Counted from the first letter of the stretch, positions 24,557 through 37,343 are shown. The stretch: 64,000 bases of DNA from Bryobacterales bacterium (GCA_022826925.1 JAJDTX010000150.1:1-64000), one strand, 5' to 3'. Made by a program: numbers and translations. The notes: generated by a model not told the origin, from the letters alone.

Positions 24557-25552
24557 TCACATGCCCTGATCCGCGGTCGCGGCCAAGGCGAGCACCTCGT
24601 CGGGGGTCGCCCTGCCCGTGCCTAGTTTGCCGACCGTAACGCCCGCTACGATTATCCCAAACCGAAGTGCCGCTTCAGTCTCCGCACCCGCCGCTAGAGC
24701 GAGTGCGAAGCCTGCAGAAAGACTGTCCCCCGCTCCGCACGGATCCACCGCCTTGGTAGCTTCCGACACCGGCAGCAACCGTTTCCCTTCACTGTCGAAG
24801 AGCCACGCTCCCTGGTCAGCCGCCGTGACCACAAGCGCCGGCCCTCCGATCGTCCGGCGCAGCCGCTCGAAGTCGACCACTCCGAATTGCCTCTGGCAGG
24901 CGGCCGCAGCCTCCGACTCGTTCGGCGTAACAATGACGTCGCGAAAGTGCTCTACACGCCGACGAGAATCGGCTACGAAGACGGCACGGCTGGCCACGGA
25001 CGCACTCCGACAAACGGCCTCCCGGATCGCATGCGTGACAGTCCCGCCGTGATCGGTCTCCGCTTGATCGGCCACGATCACGGCATCGAACTCGTCCAAG
25101 CACTCCTCCAGACTCGCAACGATCGCCCGCTCGGCATGAGCGCACAGCGGCGCTGTGTTGATGAAATCGACGCGAGGAAGATCCTCGATGCCTGTCTCGC
25201 AGTTGATCAGCTTCGTGTAGGTAAAGGTTTGCAACTCCTCGGACTCGACCAGTAGGTCATGCTCGATTGAGGCCCTCGCCAGCGCACGGCGCAAGTCGAG
25301 TCCGGCGCCATCCGCTCCGATGGCTCCGAGGACGCTGACCCGGCCAGCGCCCAAGGCTGCCAGGTTGCCGGCCACCGTGCCTCCTGCCCCGGGCGTCGAC
25401 ATGGTCTCCCGGACTGCGCACCGCGGGATTCCGGTCTCACGCGAGGGCTCTGCCAACGCAGGATCGTACTTGCACCACCGATCGAGGCAGATATCGCCGA
25501 TCACCAGCGCTCGGACGCTCGATGCACCTGCCAGGATTTCGGAGCAAGTCAT
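24557..25552 (-). CDS. PfkB-family sugar kinase (RfaE1/HldE kinase-like)
   Basis: 331-residue ribokinase-family kinase. The catalytic/anion-hole motif DPCGAGDSLSAGFALAL is near 268-284; the N-terminal glycine-rich motif is GAGGTVAGNLAALGA; VTPNESEA is the family's Asn-Glu segment. The opening (VRALVIGDICLDRWCKYDPALAEPS) follows the HldE/RfaE kinase pattern of heptose-7-phosphate 1-kinases. Only the kinase domain is present; the nucleotidyltransferase half of bifunctional HldE is missing and not supplied in the operon. Start overlaps the upstream gene (ATGA). Confidence 0.83.
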   Translation of the reverse strand: MTCSEILAGASSVRALVIGDICLDRWCKYDPALAEPSRETGIPRCAVRETMSTPGAGGTVAGNLAALGAGRVSVLGAIGADGAGLDLRRALARASIEHDLLVESEELQTFTYTKLINCETGIEDLPRVDFINTAPLCAHAERAIVASLEECLDEFDAVIVADQAETDHGGTVTHAIREAVCRSASVASRAVFVADSRRRVEHFRDVIVTPNESEAAAACQRQFGVVDFERLRRTIGGPALVVTAADQGAWLFDSEGKRLLPVSEATKAVDPCGAGDSLSAGFALALAAGAETEAALRFGIIVAGVTVGKLGTGRATPDEVLALAATADQGM

Positions 25553-26535
25553 TCCGCGCGGCTGTCAGCCGCCGCCAGGACTGCCTTGCGGAGCGCCGGA
25601 ACCGTCACGCGATGGTCTCCGCATACGTAGAGGCTTTGCCCGCCATCTGCGACCGTCCGCACGAGAATCGTCTTGTGCGGGCGGAAGTAATAGCCGGGGT
25701 CGGACTTGGGCAGCTCCGTGTGGACGTCGCCCTGGATCGGCACCAAGTCGAAGACCGCAGTCATGAAATCGGCGATTCGGCGGCCTTCTTGGTGGGCCAC
25801 GTTGCGCGCCATCGACAGCGCCTTGAGATAGACCTCAGGGCCCATGATCGCCGACCCGAGGCTAACCATGATGCCGCCTTCCAAGCTCTCAACCGCCTTG
25901 GTGTATACGAGAAAGTCCCGGTAGCTGGCCTGCCCGTAGGCTGCGCCATCGCAGTTGGGGTGCTCGTGGGTGATGTCGTAGCCGACACCCACGTGGACAG
26001 TGACCGGGATGTCCAACTCGTAGGCATTGGCGAGGATGCTTATGTCGCGATGCGGGAATTCCTCGGCCACGATGCGGCGCCCGAAGTTCTCGCCCAAGCC
26101 CAAGCCCAGCCGAGCCGCGTCCACTGCCCAATCGTTCAGGATCGAGGTCTCGTCCCAGAGCCCGAACTCCCCGGTGCGGATGTAACGCGCGACGCTCTCG
26201 GTTGTGGCGCCGATGCGCGCCAGCTCGAAATCATGAATGGCACCGGCACCGTTCATGGCCACGTGCGTGAACGCTCCGCGCCGCAGCAGGTCGATCACTT
26301 GTCGCGAGACGCCCGACTTGATCACGTGCGCGCCCATCATCAAGATCCGCGCACTGCGATCGCCGGCAACGAGCCTTGGCGCCACGACTTCGAGGGATTC
26401 CCGCAACCGCTGGTCAGCCTCCTCAACCTGCTGGTCAAGCTCCAGCAGATAACCGAGATCCATGTCGTGCGCGCGCTCGGCCAGCGGGCGGATGTTCAGA
26501 CGCGAACGGTCAAAGGCCGGGTATTTCGATTGCAT
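25549..26535 (-). CDS. Deoxyhypusine-synthase-like protein of unknown function in sugar-phosphate operon
   Basis: 328-residue soluble protein. The segments ILMMGAHVIKSGVSRQVIDL, HVAMNGAGAIHDFELARIGA and GIMVSLGSAIMGPEVYLKAL are Rossmann-like and resemble the NAD-binding core of deoxyhypusine synthases, but the bacterium has no obvious eIF5A-type target here. Other conserved-looking parts are HVGVGYDITHEHPNCDGAA and PIQGDVHTELPKSDPGYYF. It lies between a HAD phosphatase and a PfkB kinase with 38-nt and -4-nt spacings, so a role in the same sugar or sugar-derivative pathway is likely. Family assignment is from pattern memory, not a search. No Tat or membrane signal. Confidence 0.55.
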   Translation of the reverse strand: MQSKYPAFDRSRLNIRPLAERAHDMDLGYLLELDQQVEEADQRLRESLEVVAPRLVAGDRSARILMMGAHVIKSGVSRQVIDLLRRGAFTHVAMNGAGAIHDFELARIGATTESVARYIRTGEFGLWDETSILNDWAVDAARLGLGLGENFGRRIVAEEFPHRDISILANAYELDIPVTVHVGVGYDITHEHPNCDGAAYGQASYRDFLVYTKAVESLEGGIMVSLGSAIMGPEVYLKALSMARNVAHQEGRRIADFMTAVFDLVPIQGDVHTELPKSDPGYYFRPHKTILVRTVADGGQSLYVCGDHRVTVPALRKAVLAAADSRAE

Positions 26536-26573
26536 GTTGAAGAGCCACCGAGGCGGAACTTCGGGCAGTCCGG

Positions 26574-27458
26574 TCAGGAAGCGCCGAACAGGGCCGCCAT
26601 AAGTTCATTGTGCGCATTGAAGTTGGGCACGATCCAATCAGCGCCGACGGCAGCAAGCCGATTGCGCTTGACCTTGTCCACGTCCACGCAGTCGGGCTCA
26701 TCGGTGGCGACACCCACCGCGCTGCCGCCGACTGTCTTGACGACCTCGATCTCCACGAAGCCGTCGCCGAAGCCCAGGAACTCGGATCCCTCGTAGTCGC
26801 TTTCGCTGATGATGCGCTCCACCAAGATCTTCTTCGAGAAGTTCTTGTAGTCGTCCAACGCTCCGTGCATTCCGCCGGCAAAGTACGAGTCGATGCGCAA
26901 CAGGCGCGCCTCTTCCTGCATGTACGGCTGGTCCGTACCGCTTGCCAAGTACAGCCTCAAGCCGCGCTCCAGCATCGCATCCAGCAGGCGGCGCGCACCG
27001 GGCACCATCAATTCGTCAGCATCGACGTGTCCGGACCGCAAATCCTCGCGACGATGGCGGATCTTGTCCATCAAGAGGTCCAAGTAGACGTGCTTGTATT
27101 CCAGCGGATCCTTGGGCGTCCCGCCCCGCTTGGCAATCTGCTCGGCGAACTCGATCATCTGGTAAATCGTCTGCCGCCCTGTCAGGTGGCCGACATACCC
27201 CTCGACCAACTCCGTAAGCTCCTGCTCCGACTCGCCGGTGCGCAGATCGAGCAGCGTCTCGACCATCATCGGCACCATTACGTCGAACCATCCCGCACGG
27301 ATCAGGGATAGCGTCCCGTCGAAGTCGAAGAGGCCGACGCGGGCACCTGCCGCGCTCGATGCCGGGTCGAGGATTTCAAGGGGTGTGCAAGCCAAGCTCC
27401 AGTGTGGCAAATCCCGGTTGGAGGTACTGCAAGTCCGCTTCCCTCGGCCTCGCTGCAT
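26574..27458 (-). CDS. HAD-superfamily phosphatase of the sugar-phosphate operon
   Basis: HAD hydrolase with all four motifs: VGLFDFDGTLSLI (nucleophile and acid Asp), LYLASGTDQPY, Lys in YKNFSKKILVERI, and GFGDGFVEIE. A helical cap insertion (about 60-150) lies after motif I. The start is uncertain: the frame is open upstream to 27875, but that part overlaps the divergent Gfo/Idh gene; ATG 27458 (294 residues) is used here, and the real start could be nearer the domain at about 27340. First gene of the operon. In heptose pathways a HAD phosphatase (GmhB) removes the 7-phosphate; this one has a larger cap than GmhB, so the substrate may differ. Confidence 0.75.
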   Translation of the reverse strand: MQRGRGKRTCSTSNRDLPHWSLACTPLEILDPASSAAGARVGLFDFDGTLSLIRAGWFDVMVPMMVETLLDLRTGESEQELTELVEGYVGHLTGRQTIYQMIEFAEQIAKRGGTPKDPLEYKHVYLDLLMDKIRHRREDLRSGHVDADELMVPGARRLLDAMLERGLRLYLASGTDQPYMQEEARLLRIDSYFAGGMHGALDDYKNFSKKILVERIISESDYEGSEFLGFGDGFVEIEVVKTVGGSAVGVATDEPDCVDVDKVKRNRLAAVGADWIVPNFNAHNELMAALFGAS

Positions 27459-27725
27459 TTGGGACACCCAGTTCGCGTGCCAAGGGCAGGCTGGACCCGC
27501 AGCTCGATTCGGCCGCCTCCGCCCCGCCGACAGATGCACGCCCGCGGCGGCCCGGTACGAACGCAGCGGTTTGCTACACTGCCAGCGGCCTGCGGATGCG
27601 GGATTCGCGTCGGACGAGACCTCTCGCACACACGCCCAGGCCGCTCCAACAACGGCTAGCAGCCCCGTGGCTTGACGCTCTCGGCTGGGCATGGCTAGCA
27701 TTACGGAATCAGAGGAAATCCACTC

Positions 27726-28889
27726 ATGGCAAAAGAACTGCGCATCGGAATGATCGGCTACGGCTTCATGGGCCGCGCCCACTCGAACGCCTACAAGCGG
27801 CTCAATGACTTCTTCCCGGTCGAGCACCGCCCGGTGCTGCAGGCAGTCGCAGCCCGCAATCGGGACAACGCGCAATCATTCGCCGACAACTGGGGCTACC
27901 AGCGGATCGAGACCGACTGGCGCAAAGTGGCCACCGCCGATGACGTGGACTTGGTGGACGTCTGTGCCCCCAATCACCTGCACCTGGACATCGTTCTCGC
28001 AGCCGCCGAGGCGGGCAAGATGATCTGCTGCGAGAAGCCGTTGGCGATGTCCGTCGCCGAAGCCGAGCAGATGGTCGAAGCCGTCGAGAAGCACGGCGTG
28101 CCCAACATGGTCTGGTACAACTACCGGCGCGTGCCCTCGATTTCGCTGGCCAAGCAGATCGTTGACGAGGGTCGCATCGGCAAGCCGTTTCACTACCGCG
28201 CCACGTACTTGCAGGACTGGACCATTTCCGAGGACGTCCCCCAAGGGGGCGCTGGAACGTGGCGCCTAGATGTGGACGTGGCCGGCTCCGGCGTAACCGG
28301 CGACCTGCTCGCCCACTCCATCGACTCGGCGATGTGGCTCAACGGTCCCATCGCTCGGGTCGTCGCCAGCACGCGCACGTTCGTCACCGAGCGCATGCAT
28401 GCCGATACCGGCGAAGTGCAGCCCGTCGGTATCGACGACGCCTGCATGTTCCTAGCCGAGTTCGCAAACGGGTCGATGGGCACGTTCGAGTCCACGCGCT
28501 ATGCCCGCGGCCGCAAGAACTACAACACGCTCGAGCTCAACGGGGCGGACGGGTCGGTGTTCTTCGACTTGGAGGATCCAGAATACCTGCACTTCTTCGA
28601 GTACCAGCAAAAGCAGTCGGGGAAGAAGGTCGAGGATCACCTCACAGGCTGGCGCAAGATCCACGTGACGAATTCGGAGCACCCCTACATGGACAAGTAC
28701 TGGGTGCCCGGGACAACGATCGGATACGAACACACCTTCCTCAATGCCTTGGCGGACTTCGTGGCAGGCGTCGAGTCCGGCAACCACACCCAGCCCGATT
28801 TCAAGTGCGCGCTCCAGACGCAAAGGGTGTGCGACGCCGTGATCGAGTCCGGCCGCACCCGAGAATGGGTTGAGACAGGAGCACAGTAG
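27726..28889 (+). CDS. Cytoplasmic Gfo/Idh/MocA-family oxidoreductase
   Basis: 387-residue protein without export signal. N-terminal Rossmann motif MIGYGFMGRAHSNAY (about 9-23), the family motif CCEKPLAMSVAEAEQM (about 99-114), and the catalytic region GGAGTWRLDVDVAGSG, DLLAHSIDSAMWLNG, the latter with the usual His. It uses NAD(P) to oxidise or reduce a cyclitol or sugar; substrate unknown. Strong ribosome site (GAGGAAAT) before ATG 27726. Divergent from the minus-strand sugar-phosphate operon, sharing the 27459-27725 promoter region, so co-regulation is possible. Confidence 0.88.
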   Translation: MAKELRIGMIGYGFMGRAHSNAYKRLNDFFPVEHRPVLQAVAARNRDNAQSFADNWGYQRIETDWRKVATADDVDLVDVCAPNHLHLDIVLAAAEAGKMICCEKPLAMSVAEAEQMVEAVEKHGVPNMVWYNYRRVPSISLAKQIVDEGRIGKPFHYRATYLQDWTISEDVPQGGAGTWRLDVDVAGSGVTGDLLAHSIDSAMWLNGPIARVVASTRTFVTERMHADTGEVQPVGIDDACMFLAEFANGSMGTFESTRYARGRKNYNTLELNGADGSVFFDLEDPEYLHFFEYQQKQSGKKVEDHLTGWRKIHVTNSEHPYMDKYWVPGTTIGYEHTFLNALADFVAGVESGNHTQPDFKCALQTQRVCDAVIESGRTREWVETGAQ

Positions 28890-28912
28890 CTCCGGATAGC
28901 ACTCCCCGTCGC

Positions 28913-30082
28913 TCAGATCCGCACGATTTCGGCCTGGACCGCGCCGGTGGCCACCGCGCTATCCGCCTGAACGAAGCAGTCGATCTCGCTGCGGACGCCG
29001 AACTCGGGCAGGTACACGCCCGGCTCGATCGAAAAGCACGTGTCCGGGATTAGCGGGCGCTCGTCGCGCATCTCCAGGTTGTCCATGTTGGCACCGTTGC
29101 CATGGACCTCTTCACCGATGGAATGGCCGAGGCGGTGCACAAAGGCGTCGCCGTAGCCACTGGCCGCAATATGGTCCCGAGCGACCTTGTCAATCTCCCA
29201 GCCCTGGATCGCCCTTCCCTCGCGCATCGCCGCATCAGCGGTGTGCAGGGCCAGATCGCGGGCGCCGGTGACGACCTCGAAGATCCTTTGCATGTGCTCG
29301 GAGGGGCGCTCGCCGCAGAAGCCGGTCCACGTGATGTCGTAATACACGGCTCCGGGGGCATCCAGCTTGGCCCACAGGTCGATGAGGACGAAGTCTCCGG
29401 TCCGGATCGGCCGCGAGCGTTCGGGATCCGGTCCGTAGTGCGGATCGCCGCTGTTGGAGTTGACTGCGACGATCGGGCCGTCAGCCGTCACCATGCCAGA
29501 TTCCCGGAAGCGCCGAACGATGAACTGTGCGATGCGGTACTCGCCGCTGGCTCCGTCCGCGTCGATGTCGTGGCGGATCTGCTGAAACGCCTCCTTGAGG
29601 ATCGAGTCGACGCGACGGCCTGCCTCGAAGTGGGAGTCTCTCTGGGCCTCGCTCCAGCGCGCCTCAAAATACTGCACTAACGCAGCTGAGGACACAACCT
29701 CGGCCCCGAAGGAGCGCACCAAGTCGACCGTGCCCGCATCCACCAGCGAGACGACCGGAATCATGCACTGCGGCGAAAACTGCATGGCGACGCGGGCCTT
29801 GCCCGCCAAGATTGTTCCGAGGTGCTCATGATGCGACTGCCAACTGGAGTAGACGAGCTTGGAACCGGGCAAGCTGTCGAGCCGGGCGTCTTCGATGGCG
29901 TGCACGAGTTTGGTCGGCTCGCCGCTTGCGGGGATCCAGTAGTACCAGCGACGCGAGACATGCCCGCCGGAATCTAGCCCCAGCACGCGATAGGCGATGG
30001 GGTCGCGCACGTGGTGGTCGAACAGCAGCCAGCCGTCAAGCCCTTGGGCGCACAGCTGAGCCTGAATCTCGGAAACCTGCAT
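28913..30082 (-). CDS. M24 metallopeptidase (Xaa-Pro aminopeptidase-like)
   Basis: 389-residue creatinase/aminopeptidase-fold protein. An N-terminal domain (about 1-155) precedes the M24 catalytic domain whose five metal ligands are visible: Asp in FVLIDLWAKLD and Asp in VYYDITWTG, His in HRLGHSIGEEVHG, Glu in CFSIEPGVYLP, Glu in VRSEIDCFV. It should hydrolyse N-terminal or dipeptidic Xaa-Pro bonds with two divalent metals. ATG 30082 follows a GGGA ribosome site; an in-frame upstream ATG at 30130 would add 16 residues. Divergent from lexA. Confidence 0.88.
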   Translation of the reverse strand: MQVSEIQAQLCAQGLDGWLLFDHHVRDPIAYRVLGLDSGGHVSRRWYYWIPASGEPTKLVHAIEDARLDSLPGSKLVYSSWQSHHEHLGTILAGKARVAMQFSPQCMIPVVSLVDAGTVDLVRSFGAEVVSSAALVQYFEARWSEAQRDSHFEAGRRVDSILKEAFQQIRHDIDADGASGEYRIAQFIVRRFRESGMVTADGPIVAVNSNSGDPHYGPDPERSRPIRTGDFVLIDLWAKLDAPGAVYYDITWTGFCGERPSEHMQRIFEVVTGARDLALHTADAAMREGRAIQGWEIDKVARDHIAASGYGDAFVHRLGHSIGEEVHGNGANMDNLEMRDERPLIPDTCFSIEPGVYLPEFGVRSEIDCFVQADSAVATGAVQAEIVRI

Positions 30083-30137
30083 AAATCCCGATTGTAGCTT
30101 CAGAATTCGAACAGAAATAAGATATTTCACAATGGAG

Positions 30138-30166
30138 TTGCGTAATCATCGCCAGTGTTCTAGAAT
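30138..30166 (+). promoter_or_regulatory. lexA promoter with palindrome over the -10
   Basis: TTGCGT (30138-30143), 17-nt spacer, TAGAAT (30161-30166). The perfect palindrome TTCTAGAA (30158-30165) covers the -10, and half-site-like CGAAC lies upstream near 30108. This arrangement would suit LexA autorepression, but I do not know the LexA box of this lineage. Confidence 0.45.
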
Positions 30167-30191
30167 AAATGGCAAAGAAAGGGGGGGCATC

Positions 30192-30839
30192 GTGGCTCTA
30201 ACCAAAAGGCAGAAGCAAGTGCTGGACTTCTTGGCGGAGTTCATCGCCGAGAATCACTACAGCCCGAGCTTCGAAGAAATCGCTCAGAACATGAACCTGT
30301 CGTCCGTCGCGACAGTCCACAAGCACTTGCAGGTGCTGCAGGAGAAGGGCTACCTCGAACGTAGCTTCAATCGCAGCCGCGCGCTGGAAATCTCGCCGAA
30401 GTACTACGACGAGATGCGTGCCAACCGGCAGAAGCTCTACTCGTTCCACAAGGGGCGGGATGAGCTGACCGCTCCGCTCGTGGGCACGATCACGGCGGGC
30501 GCGCCGCTGCAGCAGTACCCGGAGCGCGAGACCCTGTCGTTCGCGCCGCTGCTCACCGTGGACAACGTCTTCGCATTGCGGGTGACCGGGCAGTCGATGA
30601 TCGACGACCACATCCTCGACGGGGACTACGTCCTGCTCGAGAAGACCCGTCACGCCCACAACGGCGAGATCGTGGTCGCGGTCGTGGACGGAGCGGAGTC
30701 TACGCTCAAGCGCTTCTATCTCGAAGGCGAAATGGTGCGGTTGCAACCGGCCAATGTCGAGATGGACCCGATCATCGTTCCAGCCTCGCAGGTGGAAGTG
30801 CAGGGCCGCCTCCTTGCGGTCCACAGGCGCTACCACTAG
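30192..30839 (+). CDS. lexA: SOS repressor LexA
   Basis: 215 residues from GTG 30192, chosen for the AAAGGGGGGG ribosome site; an ATG at 30169 is out of frame. The N-terminal winged helix (LTKRQKQVLDFLAEFIAEN, then FEEIAQNMNLSSVATVHKHL) is a LexA DNA-binding domain. The C-terminal S24 protease has the Ala-Gly cleavage site at 102-103 (TITAGAPL), catalytic Ser135 (GQSMIDDHI) and Lys173 (STLKRF). It represses DNA-damage genes and self-cleaves on RecA filaments. No umuDC or recA is in the window. Confidence 0.95.
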   Translation: MALTKRQKQVLDFLAEFIAENHYSPSFEEIAQNMNLSSVATVHKHLQVLQEKGYLERSFNRSRALEISPKYYDEMRANRQKLYSFHKGRDELTAPLVGTITAGAPLQQYPERETLSFAPLLTVDNVFALRVTGQSMIDDHILDGDYVLLEKTRHAHNGEIVVAVVDGAESTLKRFYLEGEMVRLQPANVEMDPIIVPASQVEVQGRLLAVHRRYH

Positions 30840-31057
30840 CCGCACCGCCGACAGTACATTCGAGGCGATCCGCCGGGCCCCTGCCCCAGCCTGGCCGCAC
30901 TGCGGTTTCGTGCCTGCACACCGGCATCGCGGCCAAGTAGGGCTCAGCGGTTCGATTCGGCGAGGGTGCAGCGGCACTCGGTCGTGATCTGGTCCCGGGC
31001 GACGGATCCTGCGACACCCAGCGTCGAAAGGCCGCAGGCCAGTCAGTCTTCCGGTCG

Positions 31058-34975
<3,918 letters not shown>

Positions 34976-34985
34976 CATAAGAAAG

Positions 34986-36140
34986 ATGGCGCGCCGGGCA
35001 GCGAACGCAACATTTCTAGTGGCACTGCTGGCAAGCTGCAGCGGCGACGAGCCCATGCCTTCTAGGACCAGTGACTCACAGCACATGATGTACGTCGGAA
35101 CCTACACTCGCGAGACGAGCGCGGGCATCTATGCCTATCGGTTCGACTCGGAATCCGGAACGGCGGAGCAAATCGGGCTGGTCGCGGAAATGCGGGAACC
35201 GTCCTTTCTCGCCCTGCATCCGACCGGAGAATTCCTCTACGCGGTGAGTGAGACTGACGACTTCGACGAAGACGGAAGTGGGTCGGTTGTGTCGTTTCGG
35301 GTCAGCGCGAACTCCGGGACACTGACCAAGCTGAACGAGGTCTCTTCCCGCGGAGGCTGGCCCTGCCATCTCAATGTCGACGCGAGCGGAAGCATGGTCA
35401 TCGTCGCCAACTACAAGGGCGGCAACGTAGCTTCGTTTCCGATCAATGAGGACGGCTCCCTAGGTGAGGCAAGCTCGTTCTTCCAACATGAAGGCAGCAG
35501 CGTGCACGAGCGGCAAGACCAGCCCCACGCCCACTCAGCCGACTTCTCGGCAGACAGCGGTTTCGCATTCTTCTCCGATCTCGGCTTGGATCAAGTCAAG
35601 ATCTACCAAGCCGATCCGGAGGCGGGCACGCTGGCACCGCACGACCCGCCCAGCGTGAGCGTCGAGGCGGGGTCCGGCCCGAGACACTTCGCTATTCACC
35701 CAAGCGGGCGGAGTGCCTACGGGGTGAACGAACTCGCGTCCACCGTGACGGTGTACGACTACGACGCTGAAGCCGGAGCGCTCAGCGTCGCACAAACAGT
35801 CTCCACTCTGCCGGAGGGATTCGAGAGCGAGAACTACACCGCGGAGATCTTCGTGCATCCCTCGGGCAAGTTCGTATATGCCTCCAACCGCGGCCACGAT
35901 TCCATCGCGGTCTTCGCCATCGACCCGTCCACGCATCGCCTAACGCCCAAGGAACAGGTGGCGACCAATGGCCAATGGCCTCGCAACTTCGCCTTCAGCC
36001 CCGACGGGCGTTACCTCCTTGTTGCCAATCAGAACTCCGACAACATCGTTGTCTTCGCTCTCGACGACGTGACTGGGGCGCTCACGCCGACCGGAATCGA
36101 ACTCTCGATCGACGCACCGGTATGTCTGCTTTTCTTATAG
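34986..36140 (+). CDS. Exported lactonase-family beta-propeller (6-phosphogluconolactonase-like)
   Basis: 384-residue lipoprotein: short signal with lipobox LLASC (Cys18), then a seven-bladed propeller with repeats such as MYVGTYTRETSAGIYAYRF, PSFLALHPTGEFLYAV, GPRHFAIHPSGRSAYGVNEL and NFAFSPDGRYLLVANQ. This is the YbhE-type (Pgl) lactonase fold. In the cytosol it opens 6-phosphogluconolactone; the lipoprotein signal here argues for a periplasmic sugar lactone instead, a good match for the PQQ dehydrogenase in the window (inference). Start is 10 nt after the lipid kinase stop. Confidence 0.86.
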   Translation: MARRAANATFLVALLASCSGDEPMPSRTSDSQHMMYVGTYTRETSAGIYAYRFDSESGTAEQIGLVAEMREPSFLALHPTGEFLYAVSETDDFDEDGSGSVVSFRVSANSGTLTKLNEVSSRGGWPCHLNVDASGSMVIVANYKGGNVASFPINEDGSLGEASSFFQHEGSSVHERQDQPHAHSADFSADSGFAFFSDLGLDQVKIYQADPEAGTLAPHDPPSVSVEAGSGPRHFAIHPSGRSAYGVNELASTVTVYDYDAEAGALSVAQTVSTLPEGFESENYTAEIFVHPSGKFVYASNRGHDSIAVFAIDPSTHRLTPKEQVATNGQWPRNFAFSPDGRYLLVANQNSDNIVVFALDDVTGALTPTGIELSIDAPVCLLFL

Positions 36141-36620
36141 GTCGCGTAATCCTGAGTCCAGCTACCGACTAGTCCGATCGACGGCGCTTACGTCCCTGAT
36201 TCTCGGGCAAAAAACCCGCTCTTGCGACCGGATCGACGCGGACTGCCACCAGCCGCGGGCGTACAACACGCCGTTGGATACGAAGACAAGGGTGAATCGA
36301 AGGTTCTTCGTTGGCGCGACCATCGGCACCAGACTGTGTGGTGACCACCTTCAGCGAGGTAGTTTTTGGCAACGGTAGGTGATCGGAACACGAGGCGCTT
36401 CGTCCTCGAGGCGGTCCTTATCGTCGATGCGGAGCGCCGGAACGTCGTATGCGGTGAGTTGTTAGGTTGGCCATCTCGGGCACGTCAAGTTTCCTTAGCC
36501 AAGCTCAATGACCCCCCAAAGATGTAGCGCGGTCGCCTACAAGTCCGGCACGTGGGGGACAACCCAACGAGGTATGGGTTGATTTATCGATGCCTTTCTG
36601 AACGATGCTAGGATGCGCTA
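36141..36620. other. Non-coding interval before vapB
   Basis: 480 nt with no complete gene. It contains a repeat relic on its minus strand (36169-36246, annotated separately). A 67-codon minus frame (36169-36372) covers that relic; its N-terminal part has no recognisable domain. Just before vapB, TAGGAT (36609-36614) lies 6 nt before the GTG and probably is its -10. Confidence 0.6.
36169..36246 (-). repeat. Repeat copy A (C-terminal gene relic)
   Basis: About 75 nt sharing two perfect blocks, GATTCTCGGGC and GCTCTTGCGACCGG, 9 nt apart, with repeat B at 37535-37609. On the minus strand both copies read the same peptide ending: here VAVRVDPVARAGFLPENQG then stop at 36169; in B the codons line up. 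So they are two copies of the end of one gene family. The family is unknown to me. Confidence 0.65.
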
Positions 36621-36896
36621 GTGAGAACAACACTCGCCCTGTCCGAAGACATAGTCCGAGATCTTAGGGCGCTAGCCCAGTCCAAGGGCGTTTCTCTTTC
36701 GAAGGTGGCCAACACCGTCTTGCGCGCGGGACTCGCAACCGTAAACGATTCCTCGCCGCGACCTCCTCTTTACGTTGAGGAAGTGGTTGATTTGGGCGTT
36801 CCGGCGGTGGATCTTGATCGAGCACTGTCGGTCGCAGCGAGCTTAGAAGACGAGCAAACGCTCGATAAGTTCGAACAGCACAAGTCAAGATCGTAA
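36621..36896 (+). CDS. vapB: VapB-like antitoxin (ribbon-helix-helix)
   Basis: 91-residue protein from GTG 36621. The start MRTTLALSEDIVRDLRALAQSKG is the usual ribbon-helix-helix opening of VapB/CopG antitoxins; the acidic tail (ASLEDEQTLDKFEQ) would bind the toxin. TAGGAT 6 nt before the start suggests a leaderless message. Its stop lies just inside the first bases of a VapC-like toxin whose reading frame is broken, so this antitoxin is intact but without a working partner here. Confidence 0.8.
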   Translation: MRTTLALSEDIVRDLRALAQSKGVSLSKVANTVLRAGLATVNDSSPRPPLYVEEVVDLGVPAVDLDRALSVAASLEDEQTLDKFEQHKSRS

Positions 36897-37343
36897 ACCT
36901 CAGTGTTTTCCTCTACGAATTAACCGTTCGGCGAAGCATGACCTGAAAGCACGGTCGTGCTGTGAAGCGACAAGCCCGTAGGATTCGCGTGGGACGTGAG
37001 CTTGGGATTCCTGCGCCTAACCGATCGGCCGTGGATTGTCCCAAGACCACTTGATGCCGGGGAGGCTTGCAAGTGGGTGGATCGGTGGTTCGCCCGTCCC
37101 AACGTTCGGATCGTCCCAGAAGCGGACGAGCACATGCAGCTTCTGCGGGGCTTGCTAAGGGAGACCGGGGGCGGCCGGTGCTTGACAATCGACTCGAACC
37201 TAGCAGCGCTTGCTCTTTCCGACGGGGCAACGCTGGTCTCATTCGACAACGACTTCGCCCGGATTCCCGCAACTGCAGTGAATCAATCCGCTCACAGACA
37301 AGGAGTTGTCTCAGGATCCATGATTCGTGTTGCTGTCCGATGA
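36890..37343 (+). pseudogene. vapC: Disrupted VapC PIN-domain toxin
   Basis: Three frames in a row read out one VapC: IVNLSVFLYELTVRR (from 36890), then HDLKARSCCEATSP (from 36937, next frame), then VGFAWDVSLGFLRLTDRPW (from 36978, third frame) continuing to the stop at 37343 with LTIDSNLAALAL and ATLVSFDNDFARIP. The order and spacing match intact VapC proteins (DVNVFLYAL ... WLEE ... LGFLR ... ITDAHLAALA ... TFDRDFARF). Two frameshifts and a first-motif Asn in place of the catalytic Asp (IVN for DVN) argue that the toxin is dead. An ATG-like start at 36996 would give only the last 115 residues. Confidence 0.82.

Noticed and set aside
27459-27875. N-terminal extension of the HAD phosphatase
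   Set aside because: It overlaps the divergent Gfo/Idh gene and gives a Cys/Arg-rich translation without family similarity.
36169-36372. 67-residue minus-strand gene
   Set aside because: Its end matches a decayed repeat copy elsewhere, and the rest has no recognisable domain; treated as a relic.
36996-37343. 115-residue frame as an intact VapC
   Set aside because: It lacks the N-terminal third of the PIN domain, and the missing part is readable in other frames just upstream, so it is the end of a broken gene.
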